The position numbers and the translations under genes were made by a program. Below, one piece after another: positions 38,431 to 47,107 of a stretch of DNA of 64,000 bases. The first letter of the stretch is position 1. Every line of letters starts with the position of its first letter. This DNA is from Bog-756 sp963845485 (GTDB lineage Bacteria > Actinomycetota > Acidimicrobiia > Acidimicrobiales > RAAP-2): contig CAWJSI010000014.1 of assembly GCA_963845485.1 (NCBI GenBank), positions 310,001 to 374,000 on the forward strand. The letters run 5' to 3'. Under the pieces are notes generated by a model. That model was not told the origin of the DNA, ran no database searches, and saw only the letters and a list, made by a program, of their open reading frames with translations.

Positions 38431-38695
38431 CGGTCCATCCTTACTCGTCCGGATCCATTCGGCTACCGAGCAAGTGTATGGATCCGCATCCACACGATCC
38501 TCACCAGGGCTCGCGGCGGTGATCACACTCCTCGCTCGCCGAGCCCGGCTGCCGGCTGAGCATTATGAAACGCCACCCTCATGGAACGGTTCCGAACTAC
38601 GGAGGGCTGCCTGTTTGAATCGCTTGCATCTGGCCGATGAAATCCTTCACAATTGATCCACGCTTGCTTAGTCACTGCCTCAAGGAGACTGGATC

Positions 38696-39148
38696 ATGGA
38701 CGAACTTTCATCGCTTCCGCAGGTCGATCAGGACGCGATCGGCGTCACGCTCATGGCCCTTCTGAGCGGATTCCAGGAGCGCAATGCCGACAAACTGGTA
38801 GGTGTGTACAGTGCCGACGCCGACTGGGTCAATGCATTCGGTAGCGTCAAGCGAGGTGCGGACGAGATCGTTGAGTATCTCCGTGGCCTGTTCGCGGACG
38901 ACAACTTCAACGCAGGGAAAGTGAAGGCTCCGCCTGACACAAGTTTCCGCGTGCTAACTCCCGAGATCCTCCTCGTGAACGCACACCTGCAGGTCGAAGG
39001 TCAGAAGCTTGTCGGCGGAGGTGAGATCCAAGTGCGAGACAACCATTCCCTGCGTGTTCTCCAACGCCAGACTGATGGCAGTTGGCTCATCGTGTCTGAG
39101 ATGTACAACGACGCCAATCAAGAATCGACGTACGCAGGCCATTCGTAA
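38696..39148 (+). CDS. SgcJ/EcaC-type NTF2-like protein
   Basis: A 150-residue single-domain NTF2-like protein (DAIGVTLMALLSGFQERNAD, YSADADWVNAFGSVKRGADEIVEYLRGLFAD, then SWLIVSEMYNDAN). Members of this group are often oxidoreductase accessory or small-molecule-binding proteins of unproven activity. It starts at ATG after AAGGAGACTGGATC and stands alone, followed by repeat copy C. Confidence 0.82.
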   Translation: MDELSSLPQVDQDAIGVTLMALLSGFQERNADKLVGVYSADADWVNAFGSVKRGADEIVEYLRGLFADDNFNAGKVKAPPDTSFRVLTPEILLVNAHLQVEGQKLVGGGEIQVRDNHSLRVLQRQTDGSWLIVSEMYNDANQESTYAGHS

Positions 39149-39666
39149 CTTCGAGGGTTCCCCGTAACCGATGGTTCGCGGAGCGCCCAAGGCATCTGAC
39201 TGTGAGGTTGCTTGCGGCTCGCGGGCGCGCCGGCCCTCCTCCTTGCACCCGACCGCGTCGTGCTGCTGAATTCTTGAGCCGGATCGGCCTATTGGCCTCT
39301 GACCTGGAGATATAGAGGACTTTGGCCGGTTTTCGGCACGCGACACGAGGCATGGGTTTACTGAATGCTCTGGAACCTGAGGATCCCCCCGATCCGTGGC
39401 TTCCCTTGCGCCCCGACTCGGGATGCGGGACCCAGAAGACGGAGGTGCCCGACACGGGTGTGAACCAGGCCCGGCCTCGGAGTCCTCATCCCATATTCAT
39501 CCCATAAAAGCGCGCGCCATGAACAGGGAGGATGCGGTGGCCGATCTGATTAGACCTGGTCAGAAGTGTCTAGGCTGGCGCGCAGACACGGCCAGACAGG
39601 GACCGGGACCCCCTCGGACTGGTTATTCGGCCAGCGCGGTCTTTGCAATTTCAAACGGTTGCTGTG
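39149..39666. other. Gene-poor stretch with repeat C
   Basis: 518 bases between the NTF2-like gene and the TetR stop. It holds repeat copy C and the second CCCATAT-type sequence (39486-39505). Short frames are present on both strands, but none has a ribosome site or a recognisable product. Confidence 0.5.
39345..39385 (+). repeat. Dispersed repeat copy C
   Basis: CGAGGCATGGGTTTACTGAA, followed by GAACCTGAGGATC, matches copies B and F over the full core. Confidence 0.65.
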
Positions 39667-40329
39667 TTAGTGGGGCTGGCGCAGGCGCCCTTGCGTCATG
39701 ACCTTGTGCGTCTGATTTGCTGTCAGAGCTGGAGAGGGCAACGGCGTCAGCGCCCCGCGGTCGGCGCGCATTCCGTCGAGCACCATCACGAGATACCTTC
39801 GGTACAGCGTGGGCGCAAGGGTGCGGGTGCTATCCATGACGCCCGTCAGCGCCAACTGCAGAAAGATCACATCGCTTTGGCCGAAATCCGATCGCAGGAT
39901 TCCTTGCTGTTTGGCGCGATCGACCATCTTTTTGATCAGGGGAGCGATCCGGTCTCGGGCTTCGTTGACTCGTCTCTGGCCGAGGTGCGGGCTGTTCATG
40001 ATCTGTGTCAGTCCTCGGTCACCAAACTGCATCTCAAGTGACCGTTCGAGGAAGGTAACCAGTGCCTGCCAGGCGTCCGGTTCGGCTAAGGCCTCATTTG
40101 CCAGTGCCGCTACCTGCTGGAGACGCTGCTCAAAGAGGGCATCGATAACTTCTTCTTTGTTCGAGAATCGCCGGTAGGCGGTCCCGACGCCCACTCCGGC
40201 ATGGTGCGCTATGTCGTTCAGGGTCACGTTCAACCCACGCTCAGCGAAGAGTTCACCGGCAGCAAGAAGTAGGCGCTCTCGGTTGAGCGCAGCATCCTTC
40301 CGAAGTGGTGCCTTGTCCGTGACCGTCAC
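39667..40329 (-). CDS. TetR family repressor
   Basis: A 220-residue regulator from GTG at 40329. The N-terminal helix-turn-helix is GLNVTLNDIAHHAGVGVGTAYRRFSNKEE (around residues 33-62). A helical ligand-binding domain follows. It is divergent from an aldo-keto reductase operon across 169 bases that contain two matching palindromes. I infer that it represses that operon and itself, with an unknown, probably carbonyl or aromatic, inducer. Confidence 0.9.
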   Translation of the reverse strand: MTVTDKAPLRKDAALNRERLLLAAGELFAERGLNVTLNDIAHHAGVGVGTAYRRFSNKEEVIDALFEQRLQQVAALANEALAEPDAWQALVTFLERSLEMQFGDRGLTQIMNSPHLGQRRVNEARDRIAPLIKKMVDRAKQQGILRSDFGQSDVIFLQLALTGVMDSTRTLAPTLYRRYLVMVLDGMRADRGALTPLPSPALTANQTHKVMTQGRLRQPH

Positions 40330-40352
40330 GCGTTCGAGCGTAACACAAAAAG

Positions 40353-40410
40353 CGGATAGACACTATCCGGTTGTGTGTTACAGTAGACGTAAACGGATAC
40401 CAACTATCCG
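40353..40410. promoter_or_regulatory. Twin TetR operators
   Basis: CGGATAG-ACA-CTATCCG (40353-40369) is a perfect palindrome with a three-base centre. CGGATAC-CAA-CTATCCG (40394-40410) is the same with one mismatched pair. Their centres are 41 bases apart, about four helical turns. They lie between the divergent TetR and aldo-keto reductase genes. Confidence 0.8.
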
Positions 40411-40498
40411 GTCACGTAGCCAACAGGAACGGCCAGGAGAGATCTCCGCAGGGGGCTCACTCACATGAACGGCAGTACAAGTCAGAGGGAGAAACACC

Positions 40499-41491
40499 AT
40501 GAACTACATCAAGCTCGGAGGCGCCCTAGAGGTGTCTCGTATCGGCCTCGGGGCCATGGGGATGTCAGCCGCCTACACCGGCGCTGGACAGGACGAGGCG
40601 GAGTCGATCCGAACGATTCGACGGGCCCTTGAACTCGGTGTCACGTTCCTAGACACGGCGGAGGTGTACGGACCCTTTACGAATGAGGAGCTGGTCGGCC
40701 GAGCCATCAAAGGTCGCCGCCACGAGGTCGTGCTCGCCACCAAGTTCGGGTTTATATCCAACCGCCCTGGTGTCCAAGGCATGGACAGCACCCCGGAGAA
40801 CATTCGACTCGCCGTTGAGGGCTCGCTCCAGCGACTTGGAACCGACTACATCGACCTGTACTACCAGCACCGAGTCGATCCGGATACGCCGATCGAAGAG
40901 ACGGTCGGCGCGCTTGCTGAGCTAGTCAAAGGAGGCAAAATTCGCCACATTGGCCTGTCCGAGGCGTGGGTCGACAACATCCGCCGCGCTCACGCCGTCC
41001 ACCCGATCACGGCCTTGCAGTCCGAATACTCGCTGTTCACCCGTGACCTTGAAGACGAGGTCCTGCCGGTCCTGCGCGAGCTCGGCATTGGGCTCGTTCC
41101 ATACTCTCCGCTCGGTCACGGCATCCTGACGGGACAAATCCACTCACTCGATGACATGGCCGAGAACGACTGGCGCCGCACAAACCCACGCTTTATTGGC
41201 GAGAACTTCGACCGCAACATGGCGCTCGTCCGCGAGGTCGAGCAGATCGCCACCCAAGCCGTTGCCACGCCTGCGCAGGTTGCCATCGCGTGGCTGCTTG
41301 CTCAAGGTGACGACATCGTCCCGATCCCCGGCACCAAGCGCGTCAGTCGGCTTGAAGAGAACATCGCAGCCGACGACGTGGACCTTACCGCCGACCAGAT
41401 TGCTCGACTGGACGCCCTACCCGCACCGGCTGGCGACCATCACAACGAGGCCCAGTCACGCATGCTCGACCGAGGACAGACCACAAAATGA
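40499..41491 (+). CDS. Aldo-keto reductase
   Basis: A 330-residue NADPH-dependent reductase. Catalytic residues are visible: Asp in FLDTAEVYGPFTNEE, Tyr in that segment, Lys in VVLATKFGF and His in IDLYYQHRVDPD. The cofactor-binding end is PGTKRVSRLEENIAADDVDLT. It is most like plant perakine-reductase-type and bacterial YhdN/AKR13-like enzymes acting on aldehydes and ketones. It is first in an operon with SDR and cupin genes and is probably controlled by the divergent TetR. Confidence 0.92.
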   Translation: MNYIKLGGALEVSRIGLGAMGMSAAYTGAGQDEAESIRTIRRALELGVTFLDTAEVYGPFTNEELVGRAIKGRRHEVVLATKFGFISNRPGVQGMDSTPENIRLAVEGSLQRLGTDYIDLYYQHRVDPDTPIEETVGALAELVKGGKIRHIGLSEAWVDNIRRAHAVHPITALQSEYSLFTRDLEDEVLPVLRELGIGLVPYSPLGHGILTGQIHSLDDMAENDWRRTNPRFIGENFDRNMALVREVEQIATQAVATPAQVAIAWLLAQGDDIVPIPGTKRVSRLEENIAADDVDLTADQIARLDALPAPAGDHHNEAQSRMLDRGQTTK

Positions 41492-42363
41492 CTCACCCCG
41501 AGAACCCCAGCTCCGTAAACCAAGACCTCGATGAGATCGCGGTCGTGATCGGCTCGGGCGCGATCGCGCAAGCCATCGTGCGGCGCATCGGCACCGAAAA
41601 GACGATCCTGCTCGCCGACATCAACGACGACGCCGCCAAGAGGGCGGCAACTGCGCTGGCCGACGTAGGGTTTCGCACGCAGTCGGCTCACGTCGATGTG
41701 TCGTCTGGTGAGTCAGTCGCCGCACTGGCCGCTGAGGCCGACGCTCTCGGCACCGTCATCAACGTTGTGCACACAGCCGGACTGTCACCCGCGCAGGCGA
41801 CTCCAGAGGCGATCGTCGCCGTCGACCTCGTCGGTACCGCATACGTCCTGGAGGAGTTTGGTCGCATCATCGCCCGTGGAGGCTCCGGCGTTGTCATCTC
41901 CAGTCAGGCCGGATACATGCTGCCGGCGCTGCCGCAGGAGCAGAATGAAGCGCTTGGCCGAACGCCAGCCTCCAAGCTTCATCAGCTGTCATTTCTGCAG
42001 CCGGACACCATCGCCAACTCGGGCATCGCTTATGCCGTCTCAAAGCGGGCCAATACGCTTCGCGTCCAAGCGGCCAGTGTCGAGTGGGGCGACCGAGGAG
42101 CCCGGCTCAACTCCCTCAGCCCAGGCATCATCATGACCCCGCTAGCTCGAGACGAATTGAACGGCCCTGGCGGTGAGGCCTACCAACGGATGATCCGCGC
42201 ATCCGCAGCAGGACGCGTCGGCACTCCTGACGAGGTCGGAGCTGCGGCCGCGTTCCTCATGGGACGCGACAGCAGTTTCATAACCGGGGCGGACCTCCTC
42301 ATCGACGGGGGAGTAATTGCCGCAATCGCAACAGGACGCTACGAACTGAAAATCGGGGGCTAA
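41488..42363 (+). CDS. Short-chain dehydrogenase/reductase
   Basis: A 291-residue SDR whose ATG overlaps the reductase stop (ATGA). The cofactor loop is unusual (VVIGSGAIAQAIVRRIG, GxGxxxx rather than TGxxxGIG), as in some divergent SDRs. The catalytic set is Ser in VVISSQAGYM and YAVSK. The C-terminus SSFITGADLLIDGG is standard. A 40-residue insertion (PQEQNEALGRTPASKLHQLS) between Ser and Tyr is longer than usual and may form a substrate lid. Confidence 0.9.
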   Translation: MTHPENPSSVNQDLDEIAVVIGSGAIAQAIVRRIGTEKTILLADINDDAAKRAATALADVGFRTQSAHVDVSSGESVAALAAEADALGTVINVVHTAGLSPAQATPEAIVAVDLVGTAYVLEEFGRIIARGGSGVVISSQAGYMLPALPQEQNEALGRTPASKLHQLSFLQPDTIANSGIAYAVSKRANTLRVQAASVEWGDRGARLNSLSPGIIMTPLARDELNGPGGEAYQRMIRASAAGRVGTPDEVGAAAAFLMGRDSSFITGADLLIDGGVIAAIATGRYELKIGG

Positions 42364-42373
42364 GGAGATAGCC

Positions 42374-42778
42374 ATGCAACACATTCAGCCACACACGAGC
42401 AAAGGGCCCGCCGAATGGTTTACCGGTGATGTTCACCCGACGATCGTTCTAGCCGGCCAAGACCCGTCGCATGTTCGTGTGGGCTCCGTCCACTTCTCAC
42501 CTTGTGCACGGACCGCATGGCACTCCCACGCCTTAGGCCAGTACCTGCACATCGTCGAAGGGACGGCCTTCGTCCAAGAGCGTGGCGGCGACAAAGTCAT
42601 CCTCAAGCCCGGCGACACGATCTATACCGCACCCGACGTCGAGCATTGGCACGGAGCCAGCCCTGACAGCTTCATGGTGCATCTCGTCGTCTGGGAAGCG
42701 CCAGCCAATGGCAGGGAAGAGACCACTTGGGGCGAGCACGTCACTGACGCTGAGTACCGAGAGGGCACGGCCGCTTAG
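42374..42778 (+). CDS. Cupin domain protein
   Basis: A 134-residue single cupin with metal-ligand motifs AWHSHALGQYLHIVEG and GDTIYTAPDVEHWHGA. It resembles the cupins annotated as (R)-mandelonitrile lyase-like or quercetinase-like. AAGGAGATAGCC precedes ATG, ten bases after the SDR stop, so it is the third gene of the operon. It may bind or isomerise the product of the two reductases; this is speculation. Confidence 0.88.
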   Translation: MQHIQPHTSKGPAEWFTGDVHPTIVLAGQDPSHVRVGSVHFSPCARTAWHSHALGQYLHIVEGTAFVQERGGDKVILKPGDTIYTAPDVEHWHGASPDSFMVHLVVWEAPANGREETTWGEHVTDAEYREGTAA

Positions 42779-42955
42779 CTTAACTATCGCGAGCGATCCT
42801 GCGGAGCAGACCTGCGGCCGAGACGTGGGTTTAATGCATCCCGAGCAACCTCGGCAGTCATCTATGGCAGCAGATGGTGACAAACTTTTGGCTATTGCTC
42901 CGGACCAATATCTGGGCGAACCGCACGCAGTGCGTGCGGTAGTTGCCTGCCCATG
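42778..42955 (+). repeat. Approximately 165-base repeat, copy D
   Basis: It begins at GCTTAAC right at the cupin stop and ends near TAGTTGCCTGCCC (42940-42952). The two ends are imperfect inverted repeats (TAACTATCGCGAGCG against the reverse of CGTGCGGTAGTT). It contains the dispersed core at 42818-42854 and aligns with copy E over its full length, about 85% in the first 75 bases. Confidence 0.7.
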
Positions 42956-43072
42956 AACGGCACACACATCGGGGATGCCGGCGACGTAACGGCTTGGCCG
43001 GAAGCCAAGTGTTTCCCCGGCGCTGGTAGGAGAACAAGGGGCCGCCCCAAACCCTGTGTGGGCAGCTTCGTG

Positions 43073-43534
43073 TCATCGGGGACGGTGACCGACGGTAGAT
43101 GGCGGGACTTCGGTCAGCGCGTCCACGCAGGACGCGAGCGCTCCCGCGAGTCTCGACTGCGCCAGGGTGGAGAGATTGCCGAGCATTCGGTCCTCCACTG
43201 CATCGACCGCATCCGCTGCCTTTCTCAAGGTGTCGCTACCACCCACAGTAAGTTCGGCCTGAAGGACCCGTCGGTGCTGCGGATGTGTGTGTCTCACGAG
43301 GAACCCGTGACTCTCGAGTTCCTTCAACACGGCGTGCATGCTCTGTGGCGTGACGAACGTCCGACGGGCGAGCTCGGCGTTCGAGAGACCAGGCACTTCC
43401 TCCAGAGCGGTGAGGACGGCGAACTGGGTCACCGTGAGTCCATACGGCCCAAGTGCATCGACCATCGCGTCGTGGAGGACCGACTGCGCCCTCTTGATTA
43501 ACCAACCCACCCTGGCCGTAGTGGCCTCGCTCAT
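43073..43534 (-). CDS. MarR family regulator
   Basis: A 153-residue winged-helix regulator. I chose ATG at 43534 because GAGGTGGA precedes it; an ATG four codons upstream is possible. The HTH region is VTQFAVLTALEEVPGLSNAELARRTFVTPQSMHAVLKELESHGFL (split over residues around 35-80), with wing HPQHRRVLQAELT. It is divergent from the VOC gene. The 90-base intergenic region holds CTGATACA repeats, a probable operator. Confidence 0.9.
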   Translation of the reverse strand: MSEATTARVGWLIKRAQSVLHDAMVDALGPYGLTVTQFAVLTALEEVPGLSNAELARRTFVTPQSMHAVLKELESHGFLVRHTHPQHRRVLQAELTVGGSDTLRKAADAVDAVEDRMLGNLSTLAQSRLAGALASCVDALTEVPPSTVGHRPR

Positions 43535-43557
43535 CGTCCACCTCATTATCAGTAAGC

Positions 43558-43587
43558 CTGATACAGTGTGTCAGGGCACCTGATACA
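43558..43587. promoter_or_regulatory. Putative MarR operator
   Basis: CTGATACA-G-TGTGTCAG (43558-43574) is a near-perfect palindrome. A further half-site CCTGATACA follows at 43579-43587. They lie between the divergent MarR and VOC genes. Confidence 0.65.
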
Positions 43588-43623
43588 GGGTACTCGTACC
43601 CTACTCACAGACAAGGACCCACA

Positions 43624-43980
43624 ATGACCGTACTTGGCCCCGACTTCATCGCTCTCCAGGTCCGCGACCTGGATGCTTCGGCAGCGTTCTACATCGAGCA
43701 CCTTGGTCTCGTTCGTGCTCCGGTGAGTCCCGAGCACGCCGTGGTCTTCGCCACCGAGACCATCACATTCGCTCTCCGAGAGCCGGTCGTCGATCTCGAC
43801 GCTGTCGAGCACCTCGGGTGGGGCGTCGTCATCTGGCTGAAAGTGGACGATCCGCAGGACCTGCATGACGAAATGGTCCTGGCTGGAGTCCCGATCCTCG
43901 TCGAACCTTTCGACGGACCGTTCGGTCGCACGTTCACCTTCGCCGACCCCGACGGCTACGCGGTGACCATCCACGGTTGA
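43624..43980 (+). CDS. VOC (glyoxalase/bleomycin resistance) family protein
   Basis: A 118-residue single VOC module pair: FIALQVRDLDASAAFYIEHLGL at the N-terminus and GVPILVEPFDGPFGRTFTFADPDGYAVTIHG at the C-terminus. Members bind metals and include glyoxalases, dioxygenases and antibiotic-binding proteins. Possible metal ligands are Gln in LQVRD and Glu residues, but the set is incomplete. Control by the divergent MarR is likely. Confidence 0.88.
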   Translation: MTVLGPDFIALQVRDLDASAAFYIEHLGLVRAPVSPEHAVVFATETITFALREPVVDLDAVEHLGWGVVIWLKVDDPQDLHDEMVLAGVPILVEPFDGPFGRTFTFADPDGYAVTIHG

Positions 43981-44168
43981 GTAGGTCTCACTACCGGCTT
44001 TGTGCTCTGAACCGCCCAGATTTTGGCGGCTATGAGGTGCCACCGAACGCCGGGTCGATGGCGATTATCGGACCGACGCTGACCGAGACTGTTCTTGGGG
44101 CATCCGCTCCTGATGTCATGACCGTTTCACGAGCGCCATGCCACCGCTGCGAGCGCATTGACCGGCAC

Positions 44169-44570
44169 TTACGTCCAACCTGGGGTGCATCCCGCTTGTT
44201 CAATCCATTTCTGTAGCTCAGGTCCCTGCACCTCCTCCAGACTGGTCACCTTGACGTACCGAGTCCGGTCGGTCGTTCCAAGCGGCGGAGGTAACTCGAA
44301 GTCGGCTCCTCCGAGGAAGAGGACATTCACAGAAACGGCGTAGGGGGCTATCTCGATGATCCAACCAAGCTTTGCTAGTCCGTAGTACGCCCTTTTCCGG
44401 TGGACGACGTAATGAAGGTCGGGGACCGTCGCTCGGATCAACTCATCCAACCTCTGGACGATTGGCTGCATATCTGGCATCAGATGTCGGCGCCATTCCT
44501 CGATGTCGGAGTGGTCCGCCGAGGGCTCTGGCGGTTTTCGCCCAGCATTCCCCTTGATCACTTTCGGCAT
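44169..44570 (-). CDS. DUF1801/YdhG-like protein
   Basis: About 133 residues from ATG at 44570, eight bases after GGAGG. The core HYVVHRKRAYYGLAKLGWIIEIAPYAVSVNVLFLGGADF and the terminal RYVKVTSLEEVQGPELQKWIEQA match the DUF1801 fold (related to iron chaperone Fra-like YdhG). The biochemical role is unknown. The N-terminal Lys/Pro-rich stretch is probably disordered. It is monocistronic. Confidence 0.8.
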   Translation of the reverse strand: MPKVIKGNAGRKPPEPSADHSDIEEWRRHLMPDMQPIVQRLDELIRATVPDLHYVVHRKRAYYGLAKLGWIIEIAPYAVSVNVLFLGGADFELPPPLGTTDRTRYVKVTSLEEVQGPELQKWIEQAGCTPGWT

Positions 44571-44700
44571 CGCATGTCCTCCTCGCCATATTGTGTCGCC
44601 AGGTCTTTTTTCTATCCTTAAACGGTTCAGCATCTCAATGAGTCATGGGTGCGCCCCAACGCCGGACGGGTCACGGGGGGACCGACAAAGCCGGTGAAAG

Positions 44701-45006
44701 CTACGTGGCTGTGCTGGTGACGAGTCCATCGAGAATCTCGACGGCATCATCTGGGACTTCGACTGCCAGCACAAGTCGAGCTGCCTGGATCTCAATGGAA
44801 AACGAAAAGAAGGCACAGCAGGCTGCCTCTCGCTGAGCCAGATTGACGAGAGGTCCGATGTCGGCGTCAGGCTTGATGGTGAGTTCAAGCCGAGTCGGGG
44901 ATACGCGCACAGCACCATTCGTGACTCGGGGGAGCATCTCACGCCATTCGCCAAGTTGAGACCGGGCATCGCTCGGCTGAAGAGTGCAGGCAATAGGAAT
45001 CTTCAC
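44701..45006 (-). CDS. Small conserved hypothetical with an ACC motif
   Basis: A 101-residue protein with IPIACTLQPSDARSQLGEWREML at the N-terminus, then AQREAACCAFFSFSIEIQ (around residues 57-74). The same fold with an E-x-x-CC-x-F-F pattern occurs in small proteins often next to metal-resistance MerR genes. Whether the cysteines bind metal is not known. It stands alone on the minus strand. Function is not assigned. Confidence 0.65.
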   Translation of the reverse strand: MKIPIACTLQPSDARSQLGEWREMLPRVTNGAVRVSPTRLELTIKPDADIGPLVNLAQREAACCAFFSFSIEIQAARLVLAVEVPDDAVEILDGLVTSTAT

Positions 45007-45081
45007 AACTTGGAGCCTACGCCGAGCCCGGGGCCGTGCCTTGAGCGGCCTGCCACATATCGCCGGGACGCTCGCTAGCTC

Positions 45082-45543
45082 CTATGGGGTCACGTCCCGA
45101 GACTCGTAACCCTGCATGTGCGATGGACGCGCGGGTCCCGACGGCTCGAACTCCCCGATGTTCCACCTGATGATGCGGTGGGGGTGCATGTGGAATGCCT
45201 CCTGAGAGAAGCCAGGAACTAGTGGCTTCTCTCCGACAATCTCAATGACCCCTCGGATCTCCATGCCGCGTCCGGTCTGGCCGACGGGATTGGGCGTCTC
45301 CGACTGATCGTCCACCACCAAAGACACTCGCGGGTCGGCCTGGATATTTCGGTACTTCTGACTGCGGGACAGCTCGGGGCCACCGATCTTGAGGACTCCG
45401 GTGTCGAGATCCACCCAGAAGGCAACCGGATGCACCTGGGGAGCACCGTCTGGCCCGATGGTTGCCAATCGTCCGAGTGGATGGCCGATCAGATACTGGT
45501 ACTCGGGGTCAGTGAAGAGCACGGAAATATCGTAAGACCTCAA
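45082..45543 (-). CDS. PPOX-class F420/FMN-dependent split-barrel protein
   Basis: A 153-residue split-barrel protein: HPLGRLATIGPDGAPQVHPVAFWVD, then KIGGPELSRSQKYRNIQADPRVSLVVDD and RGMEIRGVIEIVGE. This pattern matches the pyridoxamine-phosphate-oxidase-like superfamily class that often uses F420 in actinobacteria. It probably reduces a small organic substrate. No partner gene is nearby. The start ATG at 45543 lacks a strong ribosome site. Confidence 0.82.
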   Translation of the reverse strand: MRSYDISVLFTDPEYQYLIGHPLGRLATIGPDGAPQVHPVAFWVDLDTGVLKIGGPELSRSQKYRNIQADPRVSLVVDDQSETPNPVGQTGRGMEIRGVIEIVGEKPLVPGFSQEAFHMHPHRIIRWNIGEFEPSGPARPSHMQGYESRDVTP

Positions 45544-45647
45544 CCTAGTTTGAGGTCAATCAGCCCCTATTCCCGAACGCCCGATGCGTGGGGAGGTCCC
45601 GGACAGGCCGGATACCGCTGGCCTTCCCATGGATTGGAATACAACCC

Positions 45648-45878
45648 ATGGGTAGCCTGGTGAGCGTGCAGTTTGTCCTCGCGTTCTCCCACAACACCAG
45701 CGTCACGGTTGCCGAAGTGGCGTTTCTGCTGTTGTTGATCGCAGGCATTTGGATCGCGTTTGCCTGGCTCGCCCAGGGCAAGTGGGAGCGGTTCCGGATG
45801 GTCGTGGCAGGGATTCTGATGGGGGTGGCTGGACTGCTTCTCATCATTGCTACGCATTGGGGCCACTTGTTCTCCTAG
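45648..45878 (+). CDS. Small membrane protein, two helices
   Basis: A 76-residue protein from ATG at 45648. It has two hydrophobic helices (VAEVAFLLLLIAGIWIAFAWLA and VVAGILMGVAGLLLIIATHWG) with a basic loop KWERFR between. No family is recognised and the ribosome site is poor. It is followed by repeat copy E. Confidence 0.55.
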   Translation: MGSLVSVQFVLAFSHNTSVTVAEVAFLLLLIAGIWIAFAWLAQGKWERFRMVVAGILMGVAGLLLIIATHWGHLFS

Positions 45879-45938
45879 GTCTCGGTTGCCCCCGACCGCC
45901 GGCCGCGGGTCGCATATCTGAAGATCGATTCCGGGGAT

Positions 45939-46115
45939 TGCTAACTATCGCGAGCGGTCCTGCGGAGCGGACCCGTGGCCGAGACATGGGTTTAGTGCAT
46001 CCTGAGCAACCTCGGCCCTCGTCCATGGGGGGCGAGGATGGATGAATTCTCACGTATTCCTCTGGATCAAAATCGGACGCCTCACGACGCAGCACTCGCG
46101 TTAGTTGCCTGCCCT
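45939..46115 (+). repeat. Approximately 165-base repeat, copy E
   Basis: TAACTATCGCGAGCG begins the element and TAGTTGCCTGCCC (46102-46114) ends it, as in copy D. The dispersed core is at 45978-46015, here flanked by a seven-base inverted repeat GGCCGAG/CTCGGCC. It lies 60 bases downstream of the small membrane protein gene. Confidence 0.7.
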
Positions 46116-46165
46116 TCAACAACGACCGGGGCACCCGTAAATGCAAGCCGGGCTTTCGCCGAAGC

Positions 46166-47074
46166 TCAGAGGTGCACGCCCTCGTAGGTACTGATGTCCG
46201 CGCCGGAGTCGTATGCGGAGTGCCAGCCAGTCACCCAGGTGGGGAGTGGTTCGTCAGCGGGATTGTGCCGTGGCGTTTGAGCTTTGGTCTCGCGCCAGAG
46301 CATGGTCCGTAGGTCCCGGCCTGGGACATGGCTCAGCATCGAAGAATGGTTTGGCGGTTGGCCGAAGGAGAAACGATCGCGAAGTTCGGAGAGGTATAGG
46401 CCGATGGGCGCGACGGCCTTCGTCGAGATATGGCGGTCCTGCAGGGGAACGTATTCCTCGAACCCGGCCAGCACCAGACTGTAGATGTCGGAGACGTGGT
46501 CCAATACCTTTTAGGCATTTCGGATGCGGTACCAGCGGTCCGGGGTGACATGGTGGTGAATGAGGAGCGCCGAGCTGCGGTGTTCTATCTCCTCGACGAA
46601 GTGCCACAGCAACATGGTGCCTACCCGTTCGTCACCACCCACGAAGAGTTCGTGTCGGTTGTCGATGACCATCTTGAACAGGGGCGTGAACGTGGCTTCG
46701 AGGTTGGCAATATAGGCCAGGTGGAACTCGACATCCTCACGTTCGAGCAACTCGTCGTAGGCAGCATTCGCGGCCGCGTAGGTCTCATCGAGGCCGGGGT
46801 ACTGAGCCATCATCGCCTTGGCGTGGGCACGGTGGGCCCGGGCGTGTTGGGCCTCTTGGCGAACGAACGCATCCGCCTCCTCGGCGACGGCGGGGTCGGT
46901 AATGCGTGGCAGAGCCTGCCGGGTGGCCGAGACGATGTAGCGCTCGAAGGCGATGGCCAGGAATGTGAACGTGTTTCCAAACAACCCAAAGGACGGATTC
47001 GACGGTTGCCACTGGAACGGGACCGTCTCGTCGATCCCGAACTGTGGGCTTCGGACGGTCAGATTCGTCATCAC
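46166..47074 (-). pseudogene. Predicted metal-dependent hydrolase (PF10118-like), in-frame stop
   Basis: The frame starts at ATG 47074. FVRQEAQHARAHRAHAKAM and LLWHFVEEIEHRSSALLI are the EXXXH-type metal-ligand helices of this di-metal helical-bundle family. A TAA at 46511-46513 interrupts the frame after RIRNA. The same frame then continues KVLDHVSDIYSLVLAGFEEYVP to 46166, so no frameshift is needed. Together they make about 302 residues, close to family length. It is probably a nonsense-mutated gene, or a sequencing error. It is divergent from a TetR gene. Confidence 0.78.
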
Positions 47075-47085
47075 CCGCGAGGATT

Positions 47086-47107
47086 ACACATTTATGCCAA
47101 AGTGTAC
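47086..47107. promoter_or_regulatory. Putative TetR operator
   Basis: TACACATTT and AAAGTGTA form an inverted repeat around a five-base centre in the 38-base gap between the divergent metal-hydrolase gene and the TetR gene. Confidence 0.6.

Noticed and set aside
42582..42956. Frame in repeat D with a faint resemblance to a ferredoxin end (AVRAVVACP)
   Set aside because: The D/E comparison shows changes at all codon positions and a frame break in E; it starts inside the cupin gene, so it is treated as noncoding repeat.
42778..46115. Integron attC sites at repeats D and E
   Set aside because: GCTTAAC fits RYYYAAC in D, but E lacks it and the right ends (GTTGCCT) do not fit GTTRRRY; genes lie on both strands and no integron integrase is seen.
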